This document shows, piece by piece, positions 55,010 to 64,000 of a DNA stretch of 64,000 nt; position 1 is the stretch's first letter; each line of letters begins with the position of its first letter. The stretch comes from Nitrosomonas supralitoralis (GTDB taxonomy: Bacteria > Pseudomonadota > Gammaproteobacteria > Burkholderiales > Nitrosomonadaceae). The DNA lies in contig NZ_PXXU01000002.1 of NCBI RefSeq assembly GCF_003011925.2, positions 1-64,000 on the forward strand, written 5' to 3'. The notes under the pieces are model-generated. The model was not told where the DNA came from. It made no database searches and was given only the letters and a program-made list of their open reading frames with translations. Made by a program: the position numbers and the translations under genes.

Positions 55010-55432
55010 TTATTTGATTATCCTAAGTTTTGGCTTACGTATTTTTTTTTCCTGATATATCTTAGAACTTCGATTTAAATTACTATTTTCGATCGTACTC
55101 ATAGTTATATGATTGTCTTCCTTTTCACCAGAAAAGGAGATACCTTGATTCACTTCTTTGGCAAAGATACTATTTATAGCAATGATTGGTATCTCCAGTT
55201 TTCTTGCCACACCGTTAAATCTTGCGGCAAAACTCATAATATCATTATTAATGACGAGTTCTTGCACGGCGCTTACGCTTATATTAAAAATAATTTCATT
55301 ATTTTTAATATATTCTTTTGGGATATCCAATTCTGGAAACGCTTGCACAGAAACATAAGGCGTAAAGCCACCGTCTAAGCACCAATCATAAATTGAACGA
55401 ACTAAATAAGGCTTTGTTGAGTTAATCGTCAT
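55010..55432 (-). CDS. sspB: ClpXP adaptor SspB
   Basis: This 140-residue adaptor binds ssrA-tagged peptides and delivers them to ClpXP. The N-terminal substrate-binding fold is recognisable from KPYLVRSIYDWCLDGGFTPYV, then IIFNISVSAVQEL and MSFAARFNGVARKLEIPI. The variable linker leads to a basic C-terminal tail (KIRKPKLRIIK) that ends in the short ClpX-binding peptide. The start overlaps the sspA stop by 4 bases, the common sspA-sspB arrangement. Confidence 0.93.
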   Translation of the reverse strand: MTINSTKPYLVRSIYDWCLDGGFTPYVSVQAFPELDIPKEYIKNNEIIFNISVSAVQELVINNDIMSFAARFNGVARKLEIPIIAINSIFAKEVNQGISFSGEKEDNHITMSTIENSNLNRSSKIYQEKKIRKPKLRIIK

Positions 55433-56028
55433 TTTCGCATTATTTTTTCTGAAGCTGATAAAGCATCAATGAATAACGGGCGACTAAATAATCTTTCAGA
55501 ATATTTCAGCAATGGCGCTGCTTGTTTGGGAAGACGAATTCCAAAATGCTCTAGGCGCCATAGCAAGGGTGCTATCGCAACATCAAGCATGGAAAATTCA
55601 TCACCCAGCATGAATTTTTGCTTTTCAAAAATCGGAGAAATGATCGTAAGATTATCGGCTATGACAGTTCGAGCTTTGTCCATTACCTTCTGGTCATTAC
55701 CTTCAAAAGCGTCAATATGGCAAAATAGTTCTTCTTCAAAACGATACAGCAATAATCGTGCACGAGCACGCATAACCGGATCAGCTGGCATCAATTGTGG
55801 ATGTGGAAAACGATCATCAATGTACTCATTAATAATGTTTGATTCATACAATACCAGATCGCGCTCCACGAGCACTGGCGCCTTTCCGTATGGACTCATT
55901 ACTGCCAAGTCCTCGGATTTATTATTAGGATCGACATCAATTACCTGGAAATCCATATCTTTCTCGTGCAATACAATCCTGCAACGATGGCTGTACGGGC
56001 ACGTAATTGTTGAATATAACGTCATCAT
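55429..56028 (-). CDS. sspA: Stringent starvation protein A (GST fold)
   Basis: This 199-residue protein has an N-terminal thioredoxin-like domain (LYSTITCPYSHRCRIVLHEK, then GKAPVLVERDLVLYESNIINEYID) and a C-terminal helical glutathione-S-transferase-like domain. SspA binds RNA polymerase and alters promoter choice under starvation and acid stress. The C-terminal PLFIDALSASEKIMR fits the family. It sits 47 bases downstream of petC, a linkage conserved in many betaproteobacteria. Confidence 0.93.
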   Translation of the reverse strand: MMTLYSTITCPYSHRCRIVLHEKDMDFQVIDVDPNNKSEDLAVMSPYGKAPVLVERDLVLYESNIINEYIDDRFPHPQLMPADPVMRARARLLLYRFEEELFCHIDAFEGNDQKVMDKARTVIADNLTIISPIFEKQKFMLGDEFSMLDVAIAPLLWRLEHFGIRLPKQAAPLLKYSERLFSRPLFIDALSASEKIMRK

Positions 56029-56075
56029 AACTATTATTCTCTGACTCTAAGCAATTTATATATTTAACAACGATG

Positions 56076-56786
56076 TCAGTGAATATCTCTCCAATATTCT
56101 TTCTTCAATAAATAAGTCAATACCAACATACCCAACAAGAAAAGCATGACTTTAATGCCTAATTCTTTCCGTTCATTGGCGTGCGGTTCACCCAAATAAA
56201 CCAGGTAATTTACTAAATCACCCACAAATTTATCAAATTCGGCACTCGTCATTTGACCTGGCTTGTCCAGCGACAAACTCTTCTGATCGCCTTTTACTAC
56301 TAGTATTTGTTCACCTTGCAATTGATAAAGCACGTGAGGCATTGCTACGCGATCATATACCAAATTATTCCATCCGGTTCCAGTTGTATCGTCACGATAA
56401 AATGCTTTCAAATAGGTATACAGCCAATCGCTTCCTCTTGACCGAGCTATGACCGACAAATCAGGCGGAGCCACACCGAACCACACCTCACCTTCCTCCT
56501 TACGCATAGCAGACAGCATCAAATCGCCAACTTTCTGGTCTGTGTGAATCATTTTTTCAAGAATTTCTTCATTCGTATACCCAATATCACGATGACGGTT
56601 ATAACGCATATAACTCGCACCATGGCATGTCAAACAATAATTAACAAAGCTTTCTGCACCGCGCTGCAAAGAATCATTGTCAGTTATATCTACTGGAGCT
56701 CGCTCCAGCGGCATGCCAGATTCAGCAGCAAACACGCCAAATGGAGCTATGCATAAGATTAATATAGCTATGGTTAGTTTCTTCAT
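56076..56786 (-). CDS. petC: Cytochrome c1 of the bc1 complex
   Basis: This 236-residue membrane-anchored c-type cytochrome carries electrons from the Rieske centre to a soluble cytochrome c. I start it at the ATG at 56786, which gives a proper signal peptide (MKKLTIAILILCIAPFGVFA); the frame opens 15 codons earlier, inside the petB end. The haem motif Cys-Leu-Thr-Cys-His is at residues 51-55 and the axial Met lies in VAMPHVLYQ. The C-terminal helix LFLLGMLVLTYLL anchors it, followed by KKEYWRDIH. It is the third gene of the petABC operon. Confidence 0.95.
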   Translation of the reverse strand: MKKLTIAILILCIAPFGVFAAESGMPLERAPVDITDNDSLQRGAESFVNYCLTCHGASYMRYNRHRDIGYTNEEILEKMIHTDQKVGDLMLSAMRKEEGEVWFGVAPPDLSVIARSRGSDWLYTYLKAFYRDDTTGTGWNNLVYDRVAMPHVLYQLQGEQILVVKGDQKSLSLDKPGQMTSAEFDKFVGDLVNYLVYLGEPHANERKELGIKVMLFLLGMLVLTYLLKKEYWRDIH

Positions 56787-56796
56787 TTTTATACTC

Positions 56797-58038
56797 TTAT
56801 AGTCTTTTTGGCTCAGGTTTGGTTTTATCAATCTTGCTATACCATGGCATCAAAATAAAGAATGCAAAATATATCACGGTAAAGATTTGCGCTAAGAAAG
56901 TATACATAGGAGTTGGTGATTTCGTTCCCAACCAGCCCAATACGAAAAAGCTAATAACAAATAGTGTTAGGGCAATTTTGAAATAAGGTCCTTTATAGCG
57001 TACCGATTTAACAGGACTTCTATCCAGCCACGGCAAAAAACAAAAAATCACAACTGATCCCGCCATCAATATTACACCCCATAATTTCGCGTCCACTCCC
57101 AGGAAGTTGACTGTAACAGCTCGAAGCATTGAGTAATAAGGCGTGAAATACCAAACGGGCGCAATGTGGTCAGGTGTTTGTAGCGTATTGGCTGGTATGA
57201 AATTGTTATATTCTAAGAAATACCCACCCATTTCAGGAGCGAAGAAAATAATCCCGCAAAACACAATCAAGAATACTACAACACCTACTATATCCTTAAC
57301 CGTGTAATAAGGATGGAATGGTATACCGTCAACAGGAATCCCAGTTGATGGATTTTTATTTTCTTTTATTTCAATTCCATCTGGGTTATTTGATCCAGTT
57401 TCATGCAAAGCAAGAATGTGCACAAATACCAATACCAACAACACCAATGGTAACGTCACGACATGATAAGCAAAAAAGCGATTCAGCGCTGCGTCTGAAA
57501 GAGTGAAATCACCCAGAAGCCATTGTTGAAGCGTATCCCCGATTGCCGGAATGGCTCCAAACATGCTGACAATTACTTGCGCGCCCCAGTAAGACATTTG
57601 TCCCCATGGCAAAATATATCCAGTAAAAGCTAAAGCCATCAGCACAAAGAACAAACACATACCCACTAACCACAGGAGCTCCCGCGGTTTTCGATATGAC
57701 CCATACAGCATTCCGCGAAACATATGAAGATAAACTACGACAAAGAACATCGATGCACCAGTAGAATGCATGTATCGAATTAGCCAGCCGTAATCCACAT
57801 CGCGCATAATATATTCTACCGATGCAAAAGCCTGATTAGCATCCGGTTTATAATTCATAGTCAGAAAAATACCGGTAATCAGTTGATTAACCAAAACCAG
57901 CAAGGCTAATGAGCCAAAGAAATACCAGAAATTAAAGTTCTTTGGGGCATAATATTCGGAAAGATGTGCTTTCCAGGTAGATGTCAATGGAAAACGTTTA
58001 TCAATCCATTCGATCATGGAGTTAAATAAATTACTCAT
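56797..58038 (-). CDS. petB: Cytochrome b of the bc1 complex
   Basis: This 413-residue integral membrane subunit with eight helices holds haems bL and bH and both quinone sites. The haem-ligand histidines are in RYMHSTGASMFFVVVYLHMF and in FAYHVVTLPLVLLVLVFVHIL. The Qo-site motif reads Pro294-Val-Trp-Tyr297 instead of the more common PEWY. The length includes both the N-terminal b6-like and C-terminal subunit-IV-like parts. It overlaps the Rieske gene by one base and is followed by petC after 10 bases. Confidence 0.96.
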   Translation of the reverse strand: MSNLFNSMIEWIDKRFPLTSTWKAHLSEYYAPKNFNFWYFFGSLALLVLVNQLITGIFLTMNYKPDANQAFASVEYIMRDVDYGWLIRYMHSTGASMFFVVVYLHMFRGMLYGSYRKPRELLWLVGMCLFFVLMALAFTGYILPWGQMSYWGAQVIVSMFGAIPAIGDTLQQWLLGDFTLSDAALNRFFAYHVVTLPLVLLVLVFVHILALHETGSNNPDGIEIKENKNPSTGIPVDGIPFHPYYTVKDIVGVVVFLIVFCGIIFFAPEMGGYFLEYNNFIPANTLQTPDHIAPVWYFTPYYSMLRAVTVNFLGVDAKLWGVILMAGSVVIFCFLPWLDRSPVKSVRYKGPYFKIALTLFVISFFVLGWLGTKSPTPMYTFLAQIFTVIYFAFFILMPWYSKIDKTKPEPKRL

Positions 58039-58664
58039 TACGCAGATCCCTCGCTTTCAGATCCAATTAAAAGACGGCTATCGTCCAAATATACATGAGG
58101 AGGCACAACCAAATTCGTTGGAGCCGGGACATGTTTATAAACGCGGCCCGCCAAATCAAATTTTGAGCCATGGCACGGACAGAAAAAACCACCCAGCCAA
58201 TCAGGCCCCAGATCTGCAGGTGCAATATCTTTTCTGAATACGGGAGAGCAACCCAAATGTGTACAAACGCCTTCGGTAACAAATATTTCAGGTTTAATTG
58301 ATCGTGTGTGATTTTTCGCATATTCCGGCTGTTGATTCTTCTCTGAATTCGGATCTGCCAGAACATCTTCCTCTTCTATTTTTACCAGCGATTCCAGCAT
58401 TTCTGGCGTACGATTCAGCACCCACACAACCCTTCCCCGCCACTCAACCATTAAGAGCATACCAGGTTCAAGCTTTGATATATTTACCTCTACCGGCGCG
58501 CCTGCTGCTTTAGCACGTTCACTCGGCATCATACTTAACAAAAAAGGAGTTGCTATCGCAGCGCCCGCAACACCACCAGCCACAGAAGTTGCAGCGACTA
58601 GAAACTTTCTTCTGCCGCTCATCTTCTCATCCATGCTGAAACTATCTGCCATCATAATGTTCAA
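58038..58664 (-). CDS. petA: Rieske iron-sulfur subunit of the bc1 complex
   Basis: This 208-residue protein carries the [2Fe-2S] cluster that takes electrons from quinol at the Qo site. The cluster motifs are CTHLGCSP and CPCHGSKF, with all Cys and His ligands present. The N-terminus has a twin-arginine signal (SGRRKFLVAA) that stays as the membrane anchor. The true start may be the ATG at residue 4 or 5. It heads the petABC operon, with the promoter expected in the 209-base gap 58665-58873. Confidence 0.95.
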   Translation of the reverse strand: MNIMMADSFSMDEKMSGRRKFLVAATSVAGGVAGAAIATPFLLSMMPSERAKAAGAPVEVNISKLEPGMLLMVEWRGRVVWVLNRTPEMLESLVKIEEEDVLADPNSEKNQQPEYAKNHTRSIKPEIFVTEGVCTHLGCSPVFRKDIAPADLGPDWLGGFFCPCHGSKFDLAGRVYKHVPAPTNLVVPPHVYLDDSRLLIGSESEGSA

Positions 58665-58873
58665 TCATTCCATCAGTAATTTTTTACGTAAGCCTATCAA
58701 CAAAAAGGCAATTCTTATCTGATTCCCACAACTTAGACTAGTTTATTCGCTAATGCTTGCCACAAAAGCGCGCAGTATACCACAATCGTTTTAAGGATTA
58801 TAGAAACTCAGTGCAGATTGTATTGACGACAAATCAAGTAAAGAAAATTGTAAGTGTATTATTTATAATCTAT

Positions 58874-61606
58874 TTACTTAACTTTTCCGTGACATTGCTT
58901 ATATTTTTTTCCAGAACCACAAGGACATGGTTGATTTCGTCCTATTTTATCGTTATTGCGTACGAAGGGTTGATTCTTTTCTTCTTGAACTCCGCTTCGG
59001 TTCGATTCCTCATCTGACATCCCACCATAATTATCATGACGATATTGCACATTCTCTGGCGATCGCATTGTCTCGGTGACCGCCTCCACCTGTTGTTCAC
59101 TTTTTATTTGAACCGTCAGTAATATCTTTGTTACTTCAGTTTTGACTTCTTCAAGCAAATTGGTAAATAGACCAAAAGCTTCTCGTTTATATTCTTGTTT
59201 CGGATTCTTTTGTGCATAACCGCGCAGATGTATACCTTGACGTAATTGATCCAATGCCGCCAAATGCTCTCGCCAATGAGAATCTAATATTTGCAACATA
59301 ACAACACGCTCATAGTGATGCATAATTTCAGCACCAACCGCATCAACTTTCTCCTGGTATTTTTCATTGGTTAGCTCAATGATCCGTTGACTCAGGTTTT
59401 CTTCATGCAAATCAGGCTGTTGCTCAAGCCATTCTTTTACTGGAAAGTGTAGCTGAAAATCTGTTGCAAGTGCTTTCTCAAGACCGGCTACATCCCATTG
59501 TTCTTCCACGCTCTGGGGGGGAATATACACACTGATTAAATCGCTTAAAACGTTTTCACGAATTGCTGAGATAGTCTCCGAAATATTCTTTTCCGCCTCT
59601 AATAATTCATTGCGTTGCTGATAAATCACTTGCCGCTGATCATTTGCAACATCATCGTATTCCAGTAATTGCTTACGCATATCAAAATTTCGTGCTTCGA
59701 CTTTGCGTTGCGCATTCTCAATTGCGCGTGTAACCCAGGGATGCTCGATAGCCTCTCCTTCGGGCATATTAAGACGCGTCATGATATTTGCGACACGATC
59801 TGAGGCAAATATGCGAAGCAGTGGGTCTTCCAGCGATAGAAAAAAACGACTGGAACCTGGGTCACCCTGTCTGCCCGATCGTCCGCGCAATTGATTATCC
59901 ACCCTACGCGACTCATGCCGCTCGGTACCGATGATATGCAATCCTCCTTTTCTCAAAACTTCTTCATGAGTTACCTTCCATTTCTCATAAACTTCATTGA
60001 TTTGCTTTAGTTTGGCGTCCTCACTTAATTTTTCATCATGTCGTATACGCTCAATTTCCGGCTCTGGATTCCCTCCCAGTACAATATCAGTTCCACGACC
60101 TGCCATATTGGTAGCAATCGTAACCATTTTAGGACGCCCAGCTTGAACAACGATATTCGCTTCACTCGCATGTTGTTTTGCATTCAGGACTTGATGCGGC
60201 AACTTTTCTCGCTCCAGCAGTCTGGATAACAATTCATTACTTTCAATGGATGTCGTACCCACCAGGACCGGTTGTCCTTGCTCATAGCATTCTTTGATTT
60301 CATGTATGATGGCTTCATTTTTCTCTTTCGCAGTTCGAAACACCAGATCCATCCGATCATCACGAATCATTGGCTTATGCGTCGGAATGATAACTGTCTC
60401 CAACCCATAGATTTGTTGAAATTCGGCTGCTTCCGTGTCGGCCGTTCCAGTCATACCGGATAGCTTCTGATACATACGAAAATAATTCTGAAAGGTAATT
60501 GAAGCGAGTGTCTGATTCTCTTTTTGAATCACAACCCCTTCTTTGGCTTCTACTGCTTGATGCAATCCATCGGACCAACGGCGACCAGACATCAAGCGTC
60601 CGGTAAACTCATCAACGATAACCACTTCACCATTTTGCACAACATAATTTTGATCCAGCAAATATAAATTATGGGCACGCAAACCTGCATTTACATGATG
60701 GATCAAGTTGATATTAGCAGGATCATAAAGACTGGTTCCGGATTTAAGTAATCCAGCGGATGCTAATAATTTTTCAGCGTGTTCAAAACCAGATTCACTC
60801 AGTGTGACCTGATGAGATTTCTCATCAACACTATAATCACCTGGACTGTCTTCCGCTTCTTGACGCACAAGTTTAGGAATCAGTGCATTGATACGCACAT
60901 AGATTTCTGTGTCACCTTCCGCCTGCCCTGAAATGATTAATGGCGTGCGTGCTTCGTCAATCAGGATTGAATCTACTTCATCTACGATCGCAAAATTAAG
61001 TACGCGTTGCACGCGTTCATTTGTGTGCGCCACCATATTGTCGCGCAAATAATCAAACCCATATTCATTATTGGTGCCATAGGTGATATCGGCAGCATAC
61101 GCTGCCTGTTTATCACTATGTGACATCTGTCCATAAATAACACCGACGTTCAATCCGAGAAACTGATATATTTTTCCCATCCAATCGGCATCACGTTTTG
61201 CCAGATAATCATTCACCGTAACAACGTGCACACCATTACCTGATAAGGCATTCAGGTATGCCGGCAGAGTTGCCATCAGAGTTTTACCCTCACCAGTGCG
61301 CATCTCTGCAATATTACCTTCGTTTAACACCATCCCGCCGATAAGCTGCACATCAAAATGACGCATTTGCAGCACCCGCTTGCCGGTTTCACGCACTACT
61401 GCGAATGCCTCCGGAAGTAGATCATTCAATTCTTCACCATTTTGAATGCGTTGCTTGAATTTATCCGTCTGAGCACGCAGCTCAGTATCTGATAATTCTG
61501 CTATAGCCGATTCCATTTCATTAATAGCACGCACGATCTGAGAATACTGTTTGATCATCCGGTCGTTGCGACTACCGAAAATTTTCTTGAGTAGATTACC
61601 TAACAT
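58874..61606 (-). CDS. secA: Preprotein translocase ATPase SecA
   Basis: This 910-residue motor drives proteins through SecYEG. It has the Walker A motif [11 protein letters not shown] near residue 105, the [15 protein letters not shown] motif, the GRQGDPGSS helicase element, and a C-terminal zinc-binding tail [15 protein letters not shown] that binds SecB. Length and motif order are standard for betaproteobacteria. The gap to the M23 gene upstream (61607-61839, 233 bases) shows no gene and should hold the promoter. Confidence 0.97.
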   Translation of the reverse strand: MLGNLLKKIFGSRNDRMIKQYSQIVRAINEMESAIAELSDTELRAQTDKFKQRIQNGEELNDLLPEAFAVVRETGKRVLQMRHFDVQLIGGMVLNEGNIAEMRTGEGKTLMATLPAYLNALSGNGVHVVTVNDYLAKRDADWMGKIYQFLGLNVGVIYGQMSHSDKQAAYAADITYGTNNEYGFDYLRDNMVAHTNERVQRVLNFAIVDEVDSILIDEARTPLIISGQAEGDTEIYVRINALIPKLVRQEAEDSPGDYSVDEKSHQVTLSESGFEHAEKLLASAGLLKSGTSLYDPANINLIHHVNAGLRAHNLYLLDQNYVVQNGEVVIVDEFTGRLMSGRRWSDGLHQAVEAKEGVVIQKENQTLASITFQNYFRMYQKLSGMTGTADTEAAEFQQIYGLETVIIPTHKPMIRDDRMDLVFRTAKEKNEAIIHEIKECYEQGQPVLVGTTSIESNELLSRLLEREKLPHQVLNAKQHASEANIVVQAGRPKMVTIATNMAGRGTDIVLGGNPEPEIERIRHDEKLSEDAKLKQINEVYEKWKVTHEEVLRKGGLHIIGTERHESRRVDNQLRGRSGRQGDPGSSRFFLSLEDPLLRIFASDRVANIMTRLNMPEGEAIEHPWVTRAIENAQRKVEARNFDMRKQLLEYDDVANDQRQVIYQQRNELLEAEKNISETISAIRENVLSDLISVYIPPQSVEEQWDVAGLEKALATDFQLHFPVKEWLEQQPDLHEENLSQRIIELTNEKYQEKVDAVGAEIMHHYERVVMLQILDSHWREHLAALDQLRQGIHLRGYAQKNPKQEYKREAFGLFTNLLEEVKTEVTKILLTVQIKSEQQVEAVTETMRSPENVQYRHDNYGGMSDEESNRSGVQEEKNQPFVRNNDKIGRNQPCPCGSGKKYKQCHGKVK

Positions 61607-61839
61607 AAGTCGTCTCTAATGGTTCCGTGTTTGAACAATCTGTTTAAAAAACAAAGGAAAACTTCTCACCCATCCGGCAAATACCTGAAGAATTAAACTG
61701 GCTACTGTTAAGCTATCTGAGCTGGCGTTAAAAACGGGCTCAGAGCGCTCTATTATCAAATATAAAGCGCTCTTACGCCCGTCATTATCTCGTATTGACT
61801 GTCACAATAACATTTTTTAACAGTCTATTAAATCTCAAT

Positions 61840-62763
61840 TTAACTCGACTTATTCAGAAATTTGGCTGGATTCTGCGGCTTATTTTTGTGTCGAATCTCA
61901 AAATGCAAATGCGGACCGGTAGAACGCCCCGTACTGCCAACTTCAGCTATTTTCTGCCCTTGCAATACAACTTCCCCAAGCTTTACCATACGTTTCGATG
62001 CATGCGCATATCGACTCACTAAATCATCGCCATGATCAATCTCAACCATATTACCATATTCAGGATGACGATCCGAATAGATCACCACTCCACTTGCCGC
62101 AGCTTTTATCGGCGTGCCCGTTTCTGCGGCAAAATCGACGCCTTCATGAAATGCTCTCTTTCCTGTAAATGGATCAATTCGATAACCATAGCCAGAAGAA
62201 TACCAATCTGTTTCAACCGGCATCTCAGAAGGCAAAACAAATTTGGTTATTCTGCCATAGCGCAACAACGAATCGAGTGCACCGAGCTTATCAGCTCTTT
62301 CATCAAGCATACTGGACAGATCATGAAGCATATCGTCAAACTCCCCAAAAGTTAACTCCTCAGTTGAAAGATCACGTTCACTTCTTGCCCCACCTTGTCC
62401 TGGTGTTTCTTTAAACAAAAAGTCGCGTGATTTGATTCCAGAGGATTCCGCCAAACGCTCGCCCAGTGCATCCAGACGAATTAATTGTGCTTGCATATGC
62501 CCAAGTTTACTGGCCATAATATTGAGATTATCTTGTAGATGGGTTTGAATCTTTTGATGTCTTTCCTCTTGCGGATTTACCAAAACTGCTCTTAATAGCG
62601 GCGCGTCTATTTTGTCAGCGTAACGTAGCGAAAAAAAATTCAATCCCAAAGCCACTATCATAACCATGACAAAAAAAATGCCAAATAGTAATACAATACT
62701 TGATCTTGTAAGATTCAGCTTACGCGTTCGTTCCGTATTATTGGAAATAAAAATAATATTCAT
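61840..62763 (-). CDS. M23-family (LytM) metallopeptidase
   Basis: This 307-residue membrane-anchored protein has one N-terminal helix (about residues 20-45), a coiled-coil region (roughly 65-120) and a C-terminal peptidase domain. The zinc-binding residues are complete: His and Asp in HEGVDFAAE and the HLHFE motif near the end. So it should be a true peptidoglycan endopeptidase rather than a degenerate activator. The secA-M23-dciA neighbourhood is common in betaproteobacteria. It is divergent from the dciA-like gene with only 33 bases between the start codons. Confidence 0.93.
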   Translation of the reverse strand: MNIIFISNNTERTRKLNLTRSSIVLLFGIFFVMVMIVALGLNFFSLRYADKIDAPLLRAVLVNPQEERHQKIQTHLQDNLNIMASKLGHMQAQLIRLDALGERLAESSGIKSRDFLFKETPGQGGARSERDLSTEELTFGEFDDMLHDLSSMLDERADKLGALDSLLRYGRITKFVLPSEMPVETDWYSSGYGYRIDPFTGKRAFHEGVDFAAETGTPIKAAASGVVIYSDRHPEYGNMVEIDHGDDLVSRYAHASKRMVKLGEVVLQGQKIAEVGSTGRSTGPHLHFEIRHKNKPQNPAKFLNKSS

Positions 62764-62796
62764 GCTTTATTTTCACAGGATATTTCTTAAATAACC

Positions 62797-63288
62797 ATGC
62801 GCCCTCATAAAGTTGATTCATATCTCGATCTTCTGGAAAAAACACCTGAGTACGCAAGCTTGTTTTCATCGGCTCGACAATTACATGAAGCTCAATCAAC
62901 GTTCCTTAAATTCATCCCAGAACAGTTAACGCAATATTGCCGTCTGGGTCGAATTTCGGACGGCAAGTTGACTGTCCTGGTAGAAAATGGCGCTGTTGCT
63001 TCAAAACTCAAGCAAATTTCACCATCGTTGCTACTTAAACTACAGCAGCGAGGTTGGGAAGTTACTTCATTTCAAATATTGGTGCAAGCACATAACTCAG
63101 CAAAAAATCCAAGACCATTTAAAAAGCAAGGACATAGTAATAAAAAATTGAAATTAAGCTCGACAGCCAAAACATGTTTAGCTCAACTTGCCGCAACGAT
63201 GCCAGACTCAGAACTCAAAAACACCATTCAATTATTTGTGAATCAACATCAGAACGATTCAACTGATCCCAATTCATCAGAGCAGTAA
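62797..63288 (+). CDS. DciA-like protein (DUF721)
   Basis: This 163-residue protein has the DUF721 core: LHEAQSTFLKFIPEQLTQYCRLG, then ISDGKLTVLVENGAVASKLKQISPSLL. DciA is the ancestral loader of the replicative helicase DnaB, and many bacteria without DnaC use it. The C-terminal third is basic and low in complexity. The short divergent gap with the M23 gene means its promoter must overlap that gene's start. No close ribosome site is visible. Confidence 0.85.
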   Translation: MRPHKVDSYLDLLEKTPEYASLFSSARQLHEAQSTFLKFIPEQLTQYCRLGRISDGKLTVLVENGAVASKLKQISPSLLLKLQQRGWEVTSFQILVQAHNSAKNPRPFKKQGHSNKKLKLSSTAKTCLAQLAATMPDSELKNTIQLFVNQHQNDSTDPNSSEQ

Positions 63289-63583
63289 AGTAAAGAAATC
63301 TCTCCTCATAGGTCGAGACTCCTCATTCTGATGCAACCTGTTTACCAATCAATCGATTCAGCAACCGTCCTAGTGAAATTGGCACTATTCTTGCCGACAA
63401 TTGTCTACTTCATTTTTATTTTCTGTAACTGACTCGTATATAATGCAGATATTGACCAGGTTTATACATGACAAAACAATCTGCTCCAGTTGTATGTTGA
63501 AACCTATATTTTCCGATGATGATTTACTCTCAAAGCAATGCGTCAGCTTATTCTAATTACCCGGCTTGCCGTATAAAAACCCT
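63289..63583. other. Non-coding gap before the RNB-family gene
   Basis: I see no gene in these 295 bases. TATAAT at 63439-63444 is a possible -10 box about 140 bases upstream of the next start codon, with no good -35 partner. Confidence 0.3.
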
Positions 63584-64000
63584 ATGAATGTTTTTTATGA
63601 AGAAGCTGGAACCTTCAAGATAGGAACCATACTGACTGACAACAACACCTCGTTACAAATAGAGGCTATTCATGGTAAGCGTTCAAAGATTAAGGCCGCT
63701 TCCGTGTTATTTAAATTCGATGCACCACCTTTATCTGAATTCATGCACCATGTTCAGAAAGTTACTGAAGAAATGGATCCGAATTTTTTGTGGGAATGCT
63801 GCACTCAGGAAGTAGAGTTTACCAGCAGTGCGCTTGCTGCCGATTACTTTGGACACTCACCCAGTCCAGTTGAAGCTGCTGCGACATTGATGCTACTTCA
63901 AAATGCTCCGATGTATTTTTACAAGAAAGGTTCAGGACGCTACAAAGCAGCACCACCCAATGCACTCAAAGCAGCTCTAGCCAGTCAGGAAAGAAAGCGT
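63584..64000 (+). CDS. RNB-family exoribonuclease, N-terminal part (cut by window)
   Basis: The frame opens at ATG 63584 and stays open to the window edge for 139 codons. The start MNVFYEEAGTFKIGTIL, then SLQIEAIHGKRSKIKAASVLF, matches the N-terminal region I recall for the betaproteobacterial RNase II/RNB-type proteins, which degrade RNA in the 3'-to-5' direction. The catalytic RNB domain lies beyond the window, so this assignment rests on the N-terminus only. Confidence 0.65.
   Translation, partial: MNVFYEEAGTFKIGTILTDNNTSLQIEAIHGKRSKIKAASVLFKFDAPPLSEFMHHVQKVTEEMDPNFLWECCTQEVEFTSSALAADYFGHSPSPVEAAATLMLLQNAPMYFYKKGSGRYKAAPPNALKAALASQERKR

Noticed and set aside
1-64000. CRISPR array, rRNA operon or prophage
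   Set aside because: No regularly spaced short repeats, no rRNA-like sequence and no phage structural genes are seen.

Overview
The window looks like the chromosome of a betaproteobacterium. The right end carries a conserved core block: sspB, sspA, the cytochrome bc1 genes petC, petB and petA, secA, an M23 peptidase, a dciA-like gene and the start of an RNB-family ribonuclease. Gene content and family style fit a Nitrosomonas-like ammonia oxidiser best. That placement is inference, because no ammonia-oxidation gene is in view.

Positions 1-47335 form a siderophore locus with two divergent arms plus a large assembly-line operon. The left arm (11628 down to 21, minus strand) encodes a GNAT acyltransferase, an L-ornithine N5-monooxygenase, a TonB-dependent receptor, an HSL-family hydrolase, and a complete tripartite RND efflux system. 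The second arm (11927-18888, plus) encodes a PvdE/SyrD-type cyclic-peptide exporter, a PepSY membrane protein, an acyl-CoA/AMP ligase and a PvdQ-like Ntn acylase. A small periplasmic DUF6746-type gene follows. The third arm (47335 down to 19647, minus) runs: ECF iron-starvation sigma factor, MbtH protein, type II thioesterase, Sfp-type phosphopantetheinyl transferase, then four megasynthases.

Read in gene order the assembly line is FAAL-ACP-C-A-T / KS-AT-KR-ACP / C-A(Ser)-T / C-A-T-E-C-A-T-C-A-T-TE. The prediction is an N-acylated peptide in which residue 1 is extended by one malonate and ketoreduced (a statine-like unit). Ser, a D-residue and two more residues follow, and at least two of these are probably acylated N5-hydroxyornithine. 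The exporter plus acylase resemble the pyoverdine route, in which an acylated precursor is moved to the periplasm and trimmed there. The pairing of a FAAL-initiated NRPS/PKS line with a PvdE/PvdQ-like maturation set is the most interesting system here. A 1,856-bp direct repeat, with no difference seen in the stretches compared, covers the C domain and first half of the A domain in two neighbouring modules.

Positions 47467-54977 are a decayed accessory zone. It holds a frameshifted unknown gene, an orphan Fur box, and a full-length IS21-family element with a 5-bp target duplication but a triply broken istA. Next to it is a roughly 4-kb island flanked by a 45-bp direct repeat of the 3' end of tRNA-Thr. 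The island carries a FitAB-type toxin-antitoxin pair and IS3, IS110 and IS200 remnants, the last nested in the IS110. From 54902 onward the sequence is ordinary housekeeping DNA.
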